From: Gastranaerophilus sp045639085
GTDB taxonomy: Bacteria; Cyanobacteriota; Vampirovibrionia; Gastranaerophilales; Gastranaerophilaceae
Direction of reading: 5' to 3'
Assembly: GCA_045639085.1 (NCBI GenBank)
Contig: JAZUCM010000074.1
Span: forward strand, 1 to 39,809
DNA length: 39,809 bases
The notes beneath the pieces are model-generated. The model saw only the letters and a program-made list of their open reading frames with translations. It searched no databases and had not been told where the DNA came from. Numbering within the stretch: the first letter of the stretch is position 1; each line of letters begins with the position of its first letter. A program made the translations under genes and the position numbers. Positions 16,307 through 23,551 of this stretch are shown here, piece by piece.

Positions 16307-16969
16307 GTGTATACCAAAGTTCAACAAAACCTTTTACAAATACAAGAAGAGATTGCACCTTGTAAACCTAATATTATCGCTGTTACAAAGTATTTTGACG
16401 AACAAGCCATTATATCGGCGTACAAAGCAGGACTGAGAGATTTTGCAGAAGCTCGCGTCAACGACGCAATCCCCAAAATCAAAAGTCTGTCCGATGAAAT
16501 CCGTGAAAATTCAAAATTCCACTTTATCGGGCACCTTCAGACGAATAAAGTTGCAAAAGTTATCCAAAATTTTGACTATATTCACTCAGTTGACAGTCTT
16601 CATCTTGCAGAAAAAATTTCTCAAGAAGCCGTAAAAATGGGTAAGTTACAAAAAATATTCCTTGAGGTGAATTTTGCCAACGAAGAACAAAAGTTCGGAT
16701 TTTCAAAATCTAACTTAAAATCCGAGTTCGCGCAAATAATAAAACTCCCCAACCTTGCAATACAAGGGTTGATGAGTATGTCACCGCTCGGTGCAGACGA
16801 AAGGTTTTTGACAGAACTTTTCACAACAGTCAAAGAAACCCAGAGCGAATTAACAGCACAATACGGGTTGCAAATGCCTGAAACATCAATGGGGATGAGT
16901 CAGGACTACAATGTCGCAGTAAGATGTGGCGCAACAATGTTACGTATAGGTAGAAAATTATTTACATAA
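16307..16969 (+). CDS. YggS/PLPBP-family pyridoxal phosphate homeostasis protein
   Basis: 220 residues, single-domain PLP-binding barrel like the N-terminal domain of alanine racemase but without racemase activity in characterised members. The PLP lysine is Lys28 in IIAVTKYF. Family motifs: HFIGHLQTNK, IHSVDS, LEVNFANEEQKFGF, IQGLMSMSPLG, SMGMSQDYNVAVRCGATMLRIGRKLF. Start is GTG, with GGAG and AAGAG upstream. It is followed 23 bases later by sepF, the same order as in cyanobacteria and Gram-positive division clusters (ylmE-sepF), suggesting a link between PLP homeostasis and cell division. Confidence 0.9.
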   Translation: MYTKVQQNLLQIQEEIAPCKPNIIAVTKYFDEQAIISAYKAGLRDFAEARVNDAIPKIKSLSDEIRENSKFHFIGHLQTNKVAKVIQNFDYIHSVDSLHLAEKISQEAVKMGKLQKIFLEVNFANEEQKFGFSKSNLKSEFAQIIKLPNLAIQGLMSMSPLGADERFLTELFTTVKETQSELTAQYGLQMPETSMGMSQDYNVAVRCGATMLRIGRKLFT

Positions 16970-16992
16970 AAAGATAAACGGAGGAAATTCAG

Positions 16993-17499
16993 GTGGTAGC
17001 AGTAACAGAAAAAATCAAATCAATGGTTGACGTTTTAGTTAGAGGATTCGATCAAAGAGAAGACGTTTTTGAAGAATTAGGCAGCGATGCGGGCGATTAT
17101 ACAGAGTACCCGACTCAAAGCAATTTGGCACTTGAGCCAAGCTATTCTTATAGAGACAGAAATGACAAAGTGCAAGAACTTAAAGTCGTTCCGCACTCTG
17201 GCTATAAATCTCACGAAGTTATGATATTGGAGCCTCGCTCATTCAAAGATTCAGCACAAGTTGTTCAACATTTGATGGAAAGAAAGACTGTTGTTTTAAA
17301 TCTCCACCTGCTAGATAAAGAACAATCACAAAGAACAATTGATTTTGTTTGCGGTGCAGCTCACGCATTGAACGGCAAACCACAAAAAGTCGGAGATTTG
17401 GTATTTGTATTTACACCAAGCAATGTAACATTATCAATCGAAACCCAACAAATTGATGCAAAATTCAACGATTCATTGTGGAGAGCACCTTTACAATAA
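16993..17499 (+). CDS. sepF: Cell division protein SepF
   Basis: 168 residues from a GTG codon with GGAGG eight bases upstream. The N-terminal amphipathic segment MVAVTEKIKSMVDVLVRGF is the expected membrane-binding helix, followed by an acidic linker and the compact SepF core (EVMILEPRSFKDSAQVVQHLMERKTVVLNL...RTIDFVCGAAHALNGKPQKVGDLVFVFTPSNV). SepF anchors FtsZ filaments to the membrane and is the usual FtsZ tether in cyanobacteria and Firmicutes. Last gene of the yggS-sepF pair, ended by a strong terminator. Confidence 0.95.
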   Translation: MVAVTEKIKSMVDVLVRGFDQREDVFEELGSDAGDYTEYPTQSNLALEPSYSYRDRNDKVQELKVVPHSGYKSHEVMILEPRSFKDSAQVVQHLMERKTVVLNLHLLDKEQSQRTIDFVCGAAHALNGKPQKVGDLVFVFTPSNVTLSIETQQIDAKFNDSLWRAPLQ

Positions 17500-17576
17500 G
17501 TAACCACAGCCTGCTAAGGGGACAAGGTTGGTTATAAAAATTCACGGCTTATACGTTTGAATTTTAAGAGAGAGAT

Positions 17577-17632
17577 TACCGAACTTTCGGTAGGAATAGT
17601 TGTATTTCAAGGCGGCCTTCGGCCGCCTTTTT
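17577..17632 (+). terminator. Rho-independent terminator after sepF
   Basis: AAGGCGGCC (17609-17617), loop TTC, GGCCGCCTT (17621-17629) and a following T-tract form a very strong terminator. A smaller hairpin TACCGA/TCGGTA (17577-17592) precedes it. Confidence 0.93.
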
Positions 17633-17646
17633 ATAGCTGTACACAA

Positions 17647-17672
17647 AACCGGAGGACTATAGTCCTCCGGTT
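17647..17672. repeat. Perfect 26-bp palindrome
   Basis: The half-site AACCGGAGGACTA (17647-17659) is immediately repeated in inverse (17660-17672). It lies between the sepF terminator and the 3' end of the convergent small gene at 17797. It may be a second terminator for minus- or plus-strand transcripts, or a mobile palindromic unit. The bases from here to 17796 contain no gene I can support. Confidence 0.8.
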
Positions 17673-17796
17673 ACAATTTTTCAACCATTTTCCCCATTTT
17701 GTGCTTTCGCGCACCTTTCAATTCAGCAGTCGCCGACCATCTAACAGATGGCGGTTCCCGTCCTACAATTTTACACCTTTCGCGCTTTTCTGACGC

Positions 17797-17967
17797 TTAT
17801 ACCTTTGACGCTTTTTTCAATTCTTCGTATTTTGAATTGTTTTTGCTTGCTTTAAGGTATTTTACCAATGATTTAGCTATTATTTGTGAATTTTTTTCTG
17901 TTTGTTTGTCTAAAATGTCGAAGTATTCTTCAATTGTAGACATCATATACTTGTTCTTGTTTTCCAT
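17797..17967 (-). CDS. Small protein of 56 residues, paralogue of the gene at 18266
   Basis: Reads MENKNKYMMSTIEEYFDILD..., with AGGGGG six to seven bases before the ATG. It clearly aligns with the protein encoded at 18266-18433: NKYMM-[SC]-T-[IV]-[ED]-EYF, then KQT-x2-NS-x-I-[IV]-AKSLVKYLK. The shared conservation at both ends supports it as a real gene despite its size. No known family recognised. Predicted all-helical and soluble. It is the distal gene of a three-gene minus-strand group: small protein, RHH protein, small protein. Confidence 0.75.
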   Translation of the reverse strand: MENKNKYMMSTIEEYFDILDKQTEKNSQIIAKSLVKYLKASKNNSKYEELKKASKV

Positions 17968-18038
17968 ATTTTCCCCCTATGGAGTTTTCCCTTATGCCAT
18001 TTTCCCACTTAGATTATACTACTAAAATTTCATTTTGT

Positions 18039-18227
18039 CTATTCCAGTAAGCCTTCCAGAATTAAAGCGTTACTTTGAGCCTTCTGAGTAGAACGAACTC
18101 TGTTACGATTCATATAAGTTCTTAGCGCTTCTCTGATTAATTCTGACCTGGTTCGGTTTTCATTTTCCGCAACTTCGTCTATCTCATCTAAAAATCTTTC
18201 CGGCATTGAAATCAATACTCTTGCCAT
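18039..18227 (-). CDS. Ribbon-helix-helix (CopG/MetJ/Arc-type) DNA-binding protein
   Basis: 62 residues. MARVLISMPERFLDEIDEVAENENRTRSELIREALRTYM is a complete RHH domain: the beta strand VLISMP, then helix A, the N-R-S/T turn and helix B. The C-terminal 20 residues are polar. RHH proteins bind operators as dimers, often as antitoxins or plasmid copy-number repressors. No toxin is adjacent, and the genes on either side are the two paralogous small proteins. ATG preceded by AGGAG. Confidence 0.85.
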   Translation of the reverse strand: MARVLISMPERFLDEIDEVAENENRTRSELIREALRTYMNRNRVRSTQKAQSNALILEGLLE

Positions 18228-18265
18228 AATTGTTTCTCCTTTATATTTTCCCTATTATTACTTTT

Positions 18266-18433
18266 CTATGCTGCTAAAGCTTTTTTGCTTTCTTTTACTT
18301 TTAAATATTTTACTAAAGACTTCGCAACAATTTTAGAGTTTGTGCCTGTTTGTTTCTTCATCGCATTGAAGTATTCATCTACTGTGCACATCATGTACTT
18401 GTTGTTCATAATTCCCGCCTTTTGATTTCCCAT
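18266..18433 (-). CDS. Small protein of 55 residues, paralogue of the gene at 17797
   Basis: Start chosen at the ATG at 18433, which has GAGG five bases upstream. A further ATG at MNNKYMM has its own GGCGGGA, and the upstream ATG at 18466 has no support. The core NKYMMCTVDEYFNAMKKQTGTNSKIVAKSLVKYLK aligns with its neighbour two genes downstream. Function unknown. The pair may have arisen by duplication around the RHH gene, or the RHH gene was inserted between tandem copies. Confidence 0.7.
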   Translation of the reverse strand: MGNQKAGIMNNKYMMCTVDEYFNAMKKQTGTNSKIVAKSLVKYLKVKESKKALAA

Positions 18434-18541
18434 TGTTTCCTCTGTACCTATATAAAGTATTTTCAAACAAAAAAATTGCCTAAAATTTTTATATTTTTTA
18501 TAAAATCTTTATTTATTCATAAATTACGCAATACATAAAAA

Positions 18542-18550
18542 TGATATAAT
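18542..18550 (+). promoter_or_regulatory. Extended -10 promoter of the 107-residue protein gene
   Basis: TGA-TATAAT (extended -10, TATAAT 18545-18550); -35 weak. It predicts an untranslated leader of about 120 bases that includes a small AAAC/GTTT hairpin with unknown role. Confidence 0.5.
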
Positions 18551-18676
18551 CCAGACTGGACAAAGGATTTTTATACCATTAAGTTTTGTAACAAAAAATG
18601 CAAACTCTGAAATCCGGGTTTTGATTTTGTTTTTATAGAAGTAAGAGAGCAAATTATAAAATAAGGAGAGAAAGAT

Positions 18677-19000
18677 ATGTCGTTCTTAGCTATGGCATCG
18701 CAGAAAAGTTTATTTACACTGCAGAAAAGTCAATTGGAGTATGAATACACGATTTTGATGAGCAGAACAAATTGTATCACAAGCCAGATGAGTGATTACG
18801 CTAACGCGGCAGGCGACGATGCGGACCTTGATGAAGATCCGTTCTACATCTCACTTGAAAAAACAAGTGAATATCTGCAAACCGAGGCCGAATCCGTAAA
18901 ATCGCAAATTGACGTTATGGAACAAGAAATTAACTCATTGAAGACAATGGTTAATAATGGTATTAAGAGTACCTGTTCGCTTAACTTAATCGGCGGCTAG
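18677..19000 (+). CDS. Uncharacterised 107-residue helical protein
   Basis: Strong AAGGAGAG ribosome-binding site. The sequence is predicted mostly helical: residues 5-45 (SQKSLFTLQKSQLEYEYTILMSRTNCITSQMSDY) and 58-95 (LEKTSEYLQTEAESVKSQIDVMEQEINSLKTMV) look like two coiled-coil helices joined by an acidic DDADLDEDP linker. This layout resembles small secreted or chaperone-like helical-hairpin proteins, but no family is recognised. No signal peptide. Its TAG stop overlaps the folD TAG stop on the opposite strand within the tetranucleotide CTAG. Confidence 0.75.
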   Translation: MSFLAMASQKSLFTLQKSQLEYEYTILMSRTNCITSQMSDYANAAGDDADLDEDPFYISLEKTSEYLQTEAESVKSQIDVMEQEINSLKTMVNNGIKSTCSLNLIGG

Positions 19001-19842
19001 GTTAAGACTTGAGCAGTATACAAATCTAATAAATTATACATAAGCGCAATTACTGTCATTGGCCCGACTCCGCCGGGAACAGGCGAAATAAACGCGGCAA
19101 CCTCTGATGCGCTGTCAAATTCCACATCCCCACTGATTGTACCGTCGGGTTTGCGGAAGATTCCAACATCTACTACTACACTATTTTTTTTCAATATTTT
19201 CCCATTTACAATTTTTTCCCCTACGGCTGAAACAACAATATCAGCCGTTTTTATTATGTTTTCAAGATTTTGTGTCTTGGAGTGACAAATAGTAACCGTT
19301 GCATTTTGTTGTAAAAAGGCATGCGCTGTCGGCTTACCCACAAGATTAGATCGTCCGATAACGACAACATTTTTCCCTTCAATTTCAACACCATATTCAT
19401 TTAGCAACATTAAAATCCCACGAGTGGTACAAGGTATTGCCCAAGGTTTTTGACCAGTATAAAACAAGCCTGAATTGTGTGACGTAAGCCCATCGACATC
19501 CTTCATCGGATTAATTGCATTTAAAATCTTATCCTTATCAAAGCCACTCGGGAGAGGCAACTGTACTAAAATTCCGTTAATATCAGGAGAATTATTCCAC
19601 TTTTCAATCTGATTTAAAACTTCATCCTGAGTTGCGGCCGCACTAAATTGTTTAAACTCCGTCATAAACCCAATTGATTTTGCTTTTTTCAACTTCGCGT
19701 TTACATAAATCTGGCTTGCCGGATTGTCGCCAACAAGAATTATACCCAAGACAGGTTTGACAGAAAGGTCGGCAACTTTTCTACTCAAGTCATCCAATAG
19801 TTTTTGGCTGGTTTTTTTCCCGTCTAAAATCTTCGCACTCAC
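18997..19842 (-). CDS. folD: Bifunctional methylenetetrahydrofolate dehydrogenase/cyclohydrolase FolD
   Basis: 281 residues. FolD interconverts 5,10-methylene- and 10-formyl-tetrahydrofolate using NADP+. Signatures: YVNAKLKKAKSIG (Tyr and Lys of the active site), GILVQLPLPSGFD, PMKDVDGLTSHNSG, PCTTRGILMLL, VVVIGRSNLVGKP (Rossmann/NADP loop) and PVPGGVGPMTV. Start is GTG with AGGAG upstream. Own promoter: TTGCTA, 16-bp spacer, TATAAT on the minus strand (-10 at 19867 to 19862). Convergent with the 107-residue protein gene. Confidence 0.95.
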   Translation of the reverse strand: MSAKILDGKKTSQKLLDDLSRKVADLSVKPVLGIILVGDNPASQIYVNAKLKKAKSIGFMTEFKQFSAAATQDEVLNQIEKWNNSPDINGILVQLPLPSGFDKDKILNAINPMKDVDGLTSHNSGLFYTGQKPWAIPCTTRGILMLLNEYGVEIEGKNVVVIGRSNLVGKPTAHAFLQQNATVTICHSKTQNLENIIKTADIVVSAVGEKIVNGKILKKNSVVVDVGIFRKPDGTISGDVEFDSASEVAAFISPVPGGVGPMTVIALMYNLLDLYTAQVLT

Positions 19843-19861
19843 GGCAATCTCCTTTGCTATT

Positions 19862-19889
19862 ATTATAGTTAATAAATAGATAATAGCAA
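19862..19889 (-). promoter_or_regulatory. folD promoter
   Basis: Minus strand TTGCTA (19889-19884), 16-bp spacer, TATAAT (19867-19862), about 20 bases before the GTG start. Confidence 0.6.
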
Positions 19890-19898
19890 GAAGAAATA

Positions 19899-20369
19899 TT
19901 ACTCAACACCTTTCTCAATAGCAGATGCAGTATGCAAAACTTCAGCCACAAAACTATCGTAACGTTCAGGGTCTAATTTTGCCAAATCGGTTTCTTTATT
20001 CAGAAACATTTCTGTATTAGCCTCCGGCGCACGATATTTGCCTGAAAGAATGCCTCGAAGATTTTCTATAATTGCATCTGCTTTTTTAGTTAAGTTTTTT
20101 TGTTCAACATTAACATTCGTTGCAAGATGTTTTTTGCCTTTTAGGAAAAACATATCTTCCAACGGTTCCATAAACTTCACTGTAATCGTTTTTTCGTTTT
20201 TACCCGGAAGCATATAAATATCTGCGATACCGCAAGAACTTTGATATTCGTCCGAATAATCAATCAGCTTGGCAAGTGTTTTGCTTGCCTGTTTTTGTGC
20301 TGCATTCATTTTGGATGACTGAACAGTTATAGCTGCAAATGATTGAGTCGGGTTGTTTCTAATTTCCAT
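19899..20369 (-). CDS. Uncharacterised 156-residue protein
   Basis: Start set at the ATG at 20369, eight bases after AAGGAG. The first residues MEIRNNPTQSFAAITVQ are a short polar tail with Ser-Phe-Ala-Ala at 10-13, similar in place and character to the Phe-containing tails of the RelA/SpoT-like, CheR-like and GNAT proteins of this window. The remainder is soluble and mixed alpha/beta (GIADIYMLPGKNEKTITVKFMEPLEDMFFLKGKKHL, then a helical C-terminus). No family recognised. It lies 19 bases downstream of the GNAT gene on the same strand, suggesting an operon. Confidence 0.65.
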   Translation of the reverse strand: MEIRNNPTQSFAAITVQSSKMNAAQKQASKTLAKLIDYSDEYQSSCGIADIYMLPGKNEKTITVKFMEPLEDMFFLKGKKHLATNVNVEQKNLTKKADAIIENLRGILSGKYRAPEANTEMFLNKETDLAKLDPERYDSFVAEVLHTASAIEKGVE

Positions 20370-20388
20370 AATTAATTCTCCTTTTTTA

Positions 20389-20994
20389 TTATAAACCACC
20401 ATATTTATTGGCAAGAATATTCACATTCCTACCCGAAAGCCTGAACCGATTCGGGTTTTCATATATAGAAACGGGTGCGACATGCTCAAAACCTAAAAAT
20501 TTATAAAAATCATAAACTTCTTGTCTACTTTTTGCAATCAATTCAATATTACCTTCGCAATTACCTTCTTGACTTCTTTTTAAGGCAATTTGCAAAAGTT
20601 TGGTACCAACATGTTTATATTCATCCAACTGCCTGGTATAATAAGGTGTTTTAGGGTTGGAATAATTCTTTAGAGACGATACAAACACATGATCTTTTTC
20701 GTCATTATATTTCCACGCATATTTATTAAACCGTAATTCCATGCATCCAATAACTCGTTGTGCATCATCCGTAAGCTTATAAATCTCATAATCTTGACAC
20801 GTAGATTTCATCAAGTTTAACAACGCGTTTTCGCTGTTTGCTTTGACCATCTCAAGCTTACCGATACATCCGTTGGCCATCTCGCCGATATTTTTATTCT
20901 TTAGGCTGCCGATTAAAACATTGGATTTAAATGAGGCTTTTGAAGGGCAAGTGTAATTTCTATTGTAATTGGTTTGTATATTTTGTATTCTCAT
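20389..20994 (-). CDS. GNAT-type acetyltransferase
   Basis: 201 residues. The core has the GNAT layout: a strand with VIGCMELRFNKYAW, the acetyl-CoA-binding loop and helix YKHVGTKLLQIALKRSQ (a Q/R-x-x-G-x-G/A-type motif), then GNIELIAKSRQEVYDFYKFLGF (motif B; Y-x-FY-x3-GF ending is characteristic). The substrate is unknown. The N-terminus MRIQNIQTNYNRNYTCPSKASFKSN carries the Ser-Phe-Lys-Ser-Asn tail motif at 21-25. Start ATG preceded by AAAGGA. First gene of a two-gene unit. Confidence 0.7.
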   Translation of the reverse strand: MRIQNIQTNYNRNYTCPSKASFKSNVLIGSLKNKNIGEMANGCIGKLEMVKANSENALLNLMKSTCQDYEIYKLTDDAQRVIGCMELRFNKYAWKYNDEKDHVFVSSLKNYSNPKTPYYTRQLDEYKHVGTKLLQIALKRSQEGNCEGNIELIAKSRQEVYDFYKFLGFEHVAPVSIYENPNRFRLSGRNVNILANKYGGL

Positions 20995-21107
20995 ATCCTT
21001 TATAAAATCCGTAAAAACAAAATTTGCTAGTAAATTTATAAACTGTACTTGTTTTTTATTTTTTAAGAGTTAAACTTGTTTTGTAATAAATTTAGAGAGG
21101 TAGAAAA

Positions 21108-21776
21108 ATGAAAAAGAGCTTATTACCATTAGCTTTCGTTTTCGCCTTTTTATGGAATGCCAACACTTGTTTTGCCCATAATATTGAAAATTTATCCGCA
21201 CAAAAAGCGTTAGACAAACTAAAAAAAGGCAACGAAAGATTTGTAACATCACACCAACAACACCCTGACGAGAGTGTTTCACGCAGAAAAGAGATGATGA
21301 ACGGACAACATCCGTTTGTTGTAATCCTTTCTTGTTCTGATTCAAGAGTCCCGCTGGAATTAATTTTTGACCAAGGTTTTGGCGATTTATTTGAGATTAA
21401 AAACGCCGGCAATGTTCTGGATGATCACGTCATAGGAAGTATTGAATACGCGGTTATGCACTGTGGAGTAAAACTCATTGTAATTATGGGTCACCAAGAT
21501 TGCGGCGCAATTAAAGCGACATTATCAGGAGTTTCTGAAACAAAATACATTCAATCACTGGAAGATTCAATTCAACCCGCGATTGAAGATTGTAAGAAAA
21601 ACGGCCTGGAAGTAAATTCCGATAACGTTGTCAAAGCTCACATAATGCAAGACATCAAAGAACTTATGGAACAAGACCACTACTTAATCAATTACATGAA
21701 AGAAAATAATGTCAAAATCATGCCGGCATACTATCACATAGATTCCGGCAAAGTCGATTTTTTAGATAAGATTTAA
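21108..21776 (+). CDS. Exported beta-class carbonic anhydrase
   Basis: 222 residues. A Sec signal peptide (MKKSLLPLAFVFAFLWNANTCFA, cleavage near residue 23) precedes a beta-carbonic anhydrase. Zinc ligands and catalytic dyad are visible: Cys76-Ser-Asp78-Ser-Arg80, His129 and Cys132 in GHQDCG. It hydrates CO2 to bicarbonate, here in the periplasm or outside the cell. Beta enzymes are usually cytoplasmic, but exported ones are known. GAGAGG precedes the ATG by six to eight bases. Ends in a shared bidirectional terminator with the DUF378 gene. Confidence 0.93.
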   Translation: MKKSLLPLAFVFAFLWNANTCFAHNIENLSAQKALDKLKKGNERFVTSHQQHPDESVSRRKEMMNGQHPFVVILSCSDSRVPLELIFDQGFGDLFEIKNAGNVLDDHVIGSIEYAVMHCGVKLIVIMGHQDCGAIKATLSGVSETKYIQSLEDSIQPAIEDCKKNGLEVNSDNVVKAHIMQDIKELMEQDHYLINYMKENNVKIMPAYYHIDSGKVDFLDKI

Positions 21777-21780
21777 TTCA

Positions 21781-21807
21781 AAGCGCCACCTTTTCAAGGT
21801 GGCGCTT
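21781..21807. terminator. Bidirectional terminator
   Basis: Perfect 12-bp stem AAGCGCCACCTT (21781-21792) / AAGGTGGCGCTT (21796-21807) with a TTC loop, between convergent carbonic anhydrase and DUF378 genes. Confidence 0.88.
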
Positions 21808-21816
21808 CTTCAATTT

Positions 21817-22035
21817 CTACATATCATGTTCGCGATATTTTTGGTAACACATATAACTCGTTATAATCGAAATTATCGCACTTATTCCGACCAAATCATA
21901 AATCAATCTCGTCATAAATGTCATTTCGCCAAACAGGCTGGCCACCAAATCAAAATTAAAGAAACCGATTAAGCCCCAGTTAATTGCACCAATAATTACC
22001 AACGCATAAGATAAATACTTTAGAAAATTATACAT
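21817..22035 (-). CDS. DUF378 small membrane protein
   Basis: 72 residues from the ATG at 22035, which follows GGAGGCGGAA; the longer 84-residue reading lacks a ribosome-binding site. Two hydrophobic helices (about 5-25 and 42-62) with the family motif IIGAINWGLIGFFNFDLVASLFG and LIYDLVGISAI. DUF378 proteins are small predicted inner-membrane proteins of unknown function. Convergent with the carbonic anhydrase and divergent from the HNH-like gene. Confidence 0.85.
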   Translation of the reverse strand: MYNFLKYLSYALVIIGAINWGLIGFFNFDLVASLFGEMTFMTRLIYDLVGISAIISIITSYMCYQKYREHDM

Positions 22036-22135
22036 TTCCGCCTCCTTTTTATTTATTATCTCTATTATCACACATTTTTAAAAATTTCCCTTCACTAAAA
22101 TAAGTACTACTTTCAGATAATTTTTTCGATAAAGA

Positions 22136-22164
22136 TTGCGGACACGACAAAAATCTGTTATAAT
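22136..22164 (+). promoter_or_regulatory. Promoter of the HNH-like gene
   Basis: TTGCGG (22136-22141), 17-bp spacer, TATAAT (22159-22164). The predicted start near 22171 leaves about 25 bases before the ATG at 22196. Confidence 0.7.
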
Positions 22165-22195
22165 AGATTTGGAATAGTTGATTAAAAGAGCGTCC

Positions 22196-23248
22196 ATGGC
22201 ATCACCAAAACCAAAGCGAATCACATCACAAAATTATCTTAAATACTATTACGACATACCGTATGAAGGCAAAACCTCTGCGGGCAAACCACTGCGCAAA
22301 CTCAAAGGAATCACTTGCCCCTACCGCGGAATAAAAATTATTCCCAGCGACACAATCAAACATTTTGAAAAAGGGCTAAAAAAATGCCACACCGCAGCAG
22401 ATGCCGTTAAACTTCTCCAACCGTATCAAGCCAATATGTTGCCGGTCGAAAAAGCTATTTTTGCAATTTTCAAAGATTTTATCTTATTCAACCCGGACGG
22501 AAACCTTCAAGATTGCCTGCAAATGATTAAGGCCAACAGCCTTACCCGCCTAAAGCTTGAAGAAATGGAAGTTCTCGACGACGTCGATATTTTGACGCGC
22601 AAACTCTCCCCCCAAACAGCGCTTTTAATCAGAGCAAAAACAACAAAATGCCGCCAAATTATTATCTCCGACAGCAAGCGAGACACCTTCAAGCGCAAAA
22701 CATTCCTAAACTCTCTGGAAGAAATCGTTCCAAACGAAAATGAGCGCGAAATTTTCAGCGACATCAAAAATAAAGCCTTGTTTTTGCCCACATCAGAAAG
22801 TAGCCGCAACGCTTTTATTGTAAAGTATTCAACCCGAAAGCAACAAGAAATCGTGCGCAGACTTTTTATCGCGTCAACTGGTTCAATCGAACACATCACG
22901 CCTGCGTCTTTAGGCGGCCTAAACACTATCGGGAACTTTCTTTTGACATCCGCAAGTGGAAACCGTTACCGCGAAAACATGCCACTTTGCGAATACATCA
23001 AACGCCATCCGCAAATCCCCCAATATATGCAAACATATATCGACGATATAATCGAAGAAATTCATTCCGGCAACCTTCAAGGCCACGAAACTTACCCCTA
23101 TAAGGTAAAAAAACGCTTGATGGAAGAATCTCAAGGCCGAATAATGATAAGCCTTTCCGCCTATAAATACACCGAAGAACAGGCCGCCCTCGCCGTAGAA
23201 AAATACGAACACCGCTGGGATAAATGTATACAAGAAAATCCAACTTGA
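22196..23248 (+). CDS. Protein with a zinc-less HNH-like nuclease motif
   Basis: 350 residues from the ATG at 22196 (a TTG at 22178 sits almost at the predicted transcription start). Residues 228-264 read STGSIEHITPASLGGLNTIGNFLLTSASGNRYRENMPL: Glu-His233, Asn243/Asn247 and Asn256-Arg match the H-N-N/H skeleton of HNH nucleases, but the usual CxxC zinc pairs are absent (SASGN in place of CxxCN). The rest is helical, with a basic N-terminus (KPKRITSQNYLKYYY). It could be a nuclease or a degenerate relative; substrate unknown. It is immediately upstream of a ParDE-like module whose -35 box overlaps its stop codon. Confidence 0.6.
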   Translation: MASPKPKRITSQNYLKYYYDIPYEGKTSAGKPLRKLKGITCPYRGIKIIPSDTIKHFEKGLKKCHTAADAVKLLQPYQANMLPVEKAIFAIFKDFILFNPDGNLQDCLQMIKANSLTRLKLEEMEVLDDVDILTRKLSPQTALLIRAKTTKCRQIIISDSKRDTFKRKTFLNSLEEIVPNENEREIFSDIKNKALFLPTSESSRNAFIVKYSTRKQQEIVRRLFIASTGSIEHITPASLGGLNTIGNFLLTSASGNRYRENMPLCEYIKRHPQIPQYMQTYIDDIIEEIHSGNLQGHETYPYKVKKRLMEESQGRIMISLSAYKYTEEQAALAVEKYEHRWDKCIQENPT

Positions 23249-23273
23249 GTTTTTCAATATAATATGATATAAT
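23245..23273 (+). promoter_or_regulatory. Promoter of the toxin-antitoxin operon
   Basis: TTGAGT (23245-23250, overlapping the upstream stop codon), 17-bp spacer, TATAAT (23268-23273). The repeated TCAATATAA text around the -10 (about 23254 and 23275) may be an antitoxin operator. Confidence 0.75.
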
Positions 23274-23305
23274 GTCAATATAAACAATTACAAAGGAGAA
23301 AAAAT

Positions 23306-23551
23306 ATGGAAATCTCTTTAACACCAAGCATTGAAAGATTATTACGCATAAAAATTGCGGAAGGCCTATATGACTCATTAAATGAGGCAATTAATGCAAC
23401 GTTAGACATCGCACTAAATACACAATATATTTCTCAAGAAAGATTAGATGAATTAAATGCTGAAATTCAACTTGGCATCGATGACGCCGATGCTGGAAGG
23501 GTCACCGACGCATTTGAATTTTTAGAACAACTAAGGGCCAAATATGAATAA
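23306..23551 (+). CDS. parD: ParD-type antitoxin
   Basis: 81 residues. The N-terminal MEISLTPSIERLLRIKIAEGLYDSLNEAINATLDIAL is an RHH-like dimerisation and DNA-binding domain of ParD type (strand, then S-x-x-E-A-I/L-R helix). The acidic C-terminal half (ELNAEIQLGIDDADAGRVTDAFEFLEQLRAK) is the expected toxin-wrapping tail, with the GI-x-D-A-D-A-G-R motif typical of ParD/type II antitoxins. AAAGGAG upstream of the ATG. It overlaps the toxin start by 8 bp. Confidence 0.88.
   Translation: MEISLTPSIERLLRIKIAEGLYDSLNEAINATLDIALNTQYISQERLDELNAEIQLGIDDADAGRVTDAFEFLEQLRAKYE

Noticed and set aside
16105..16365. 86-residue frame in the hairpin-rich region before yggS
   Set aside because: It overlaps the start of yggS, has no ribosome-binding site and no protein-like composition.
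17557..17793. Reading frame across the sepF terminator
   Set aside because: It runs through a strong terminator and a 26-bp palindrome; not a plausible gene.
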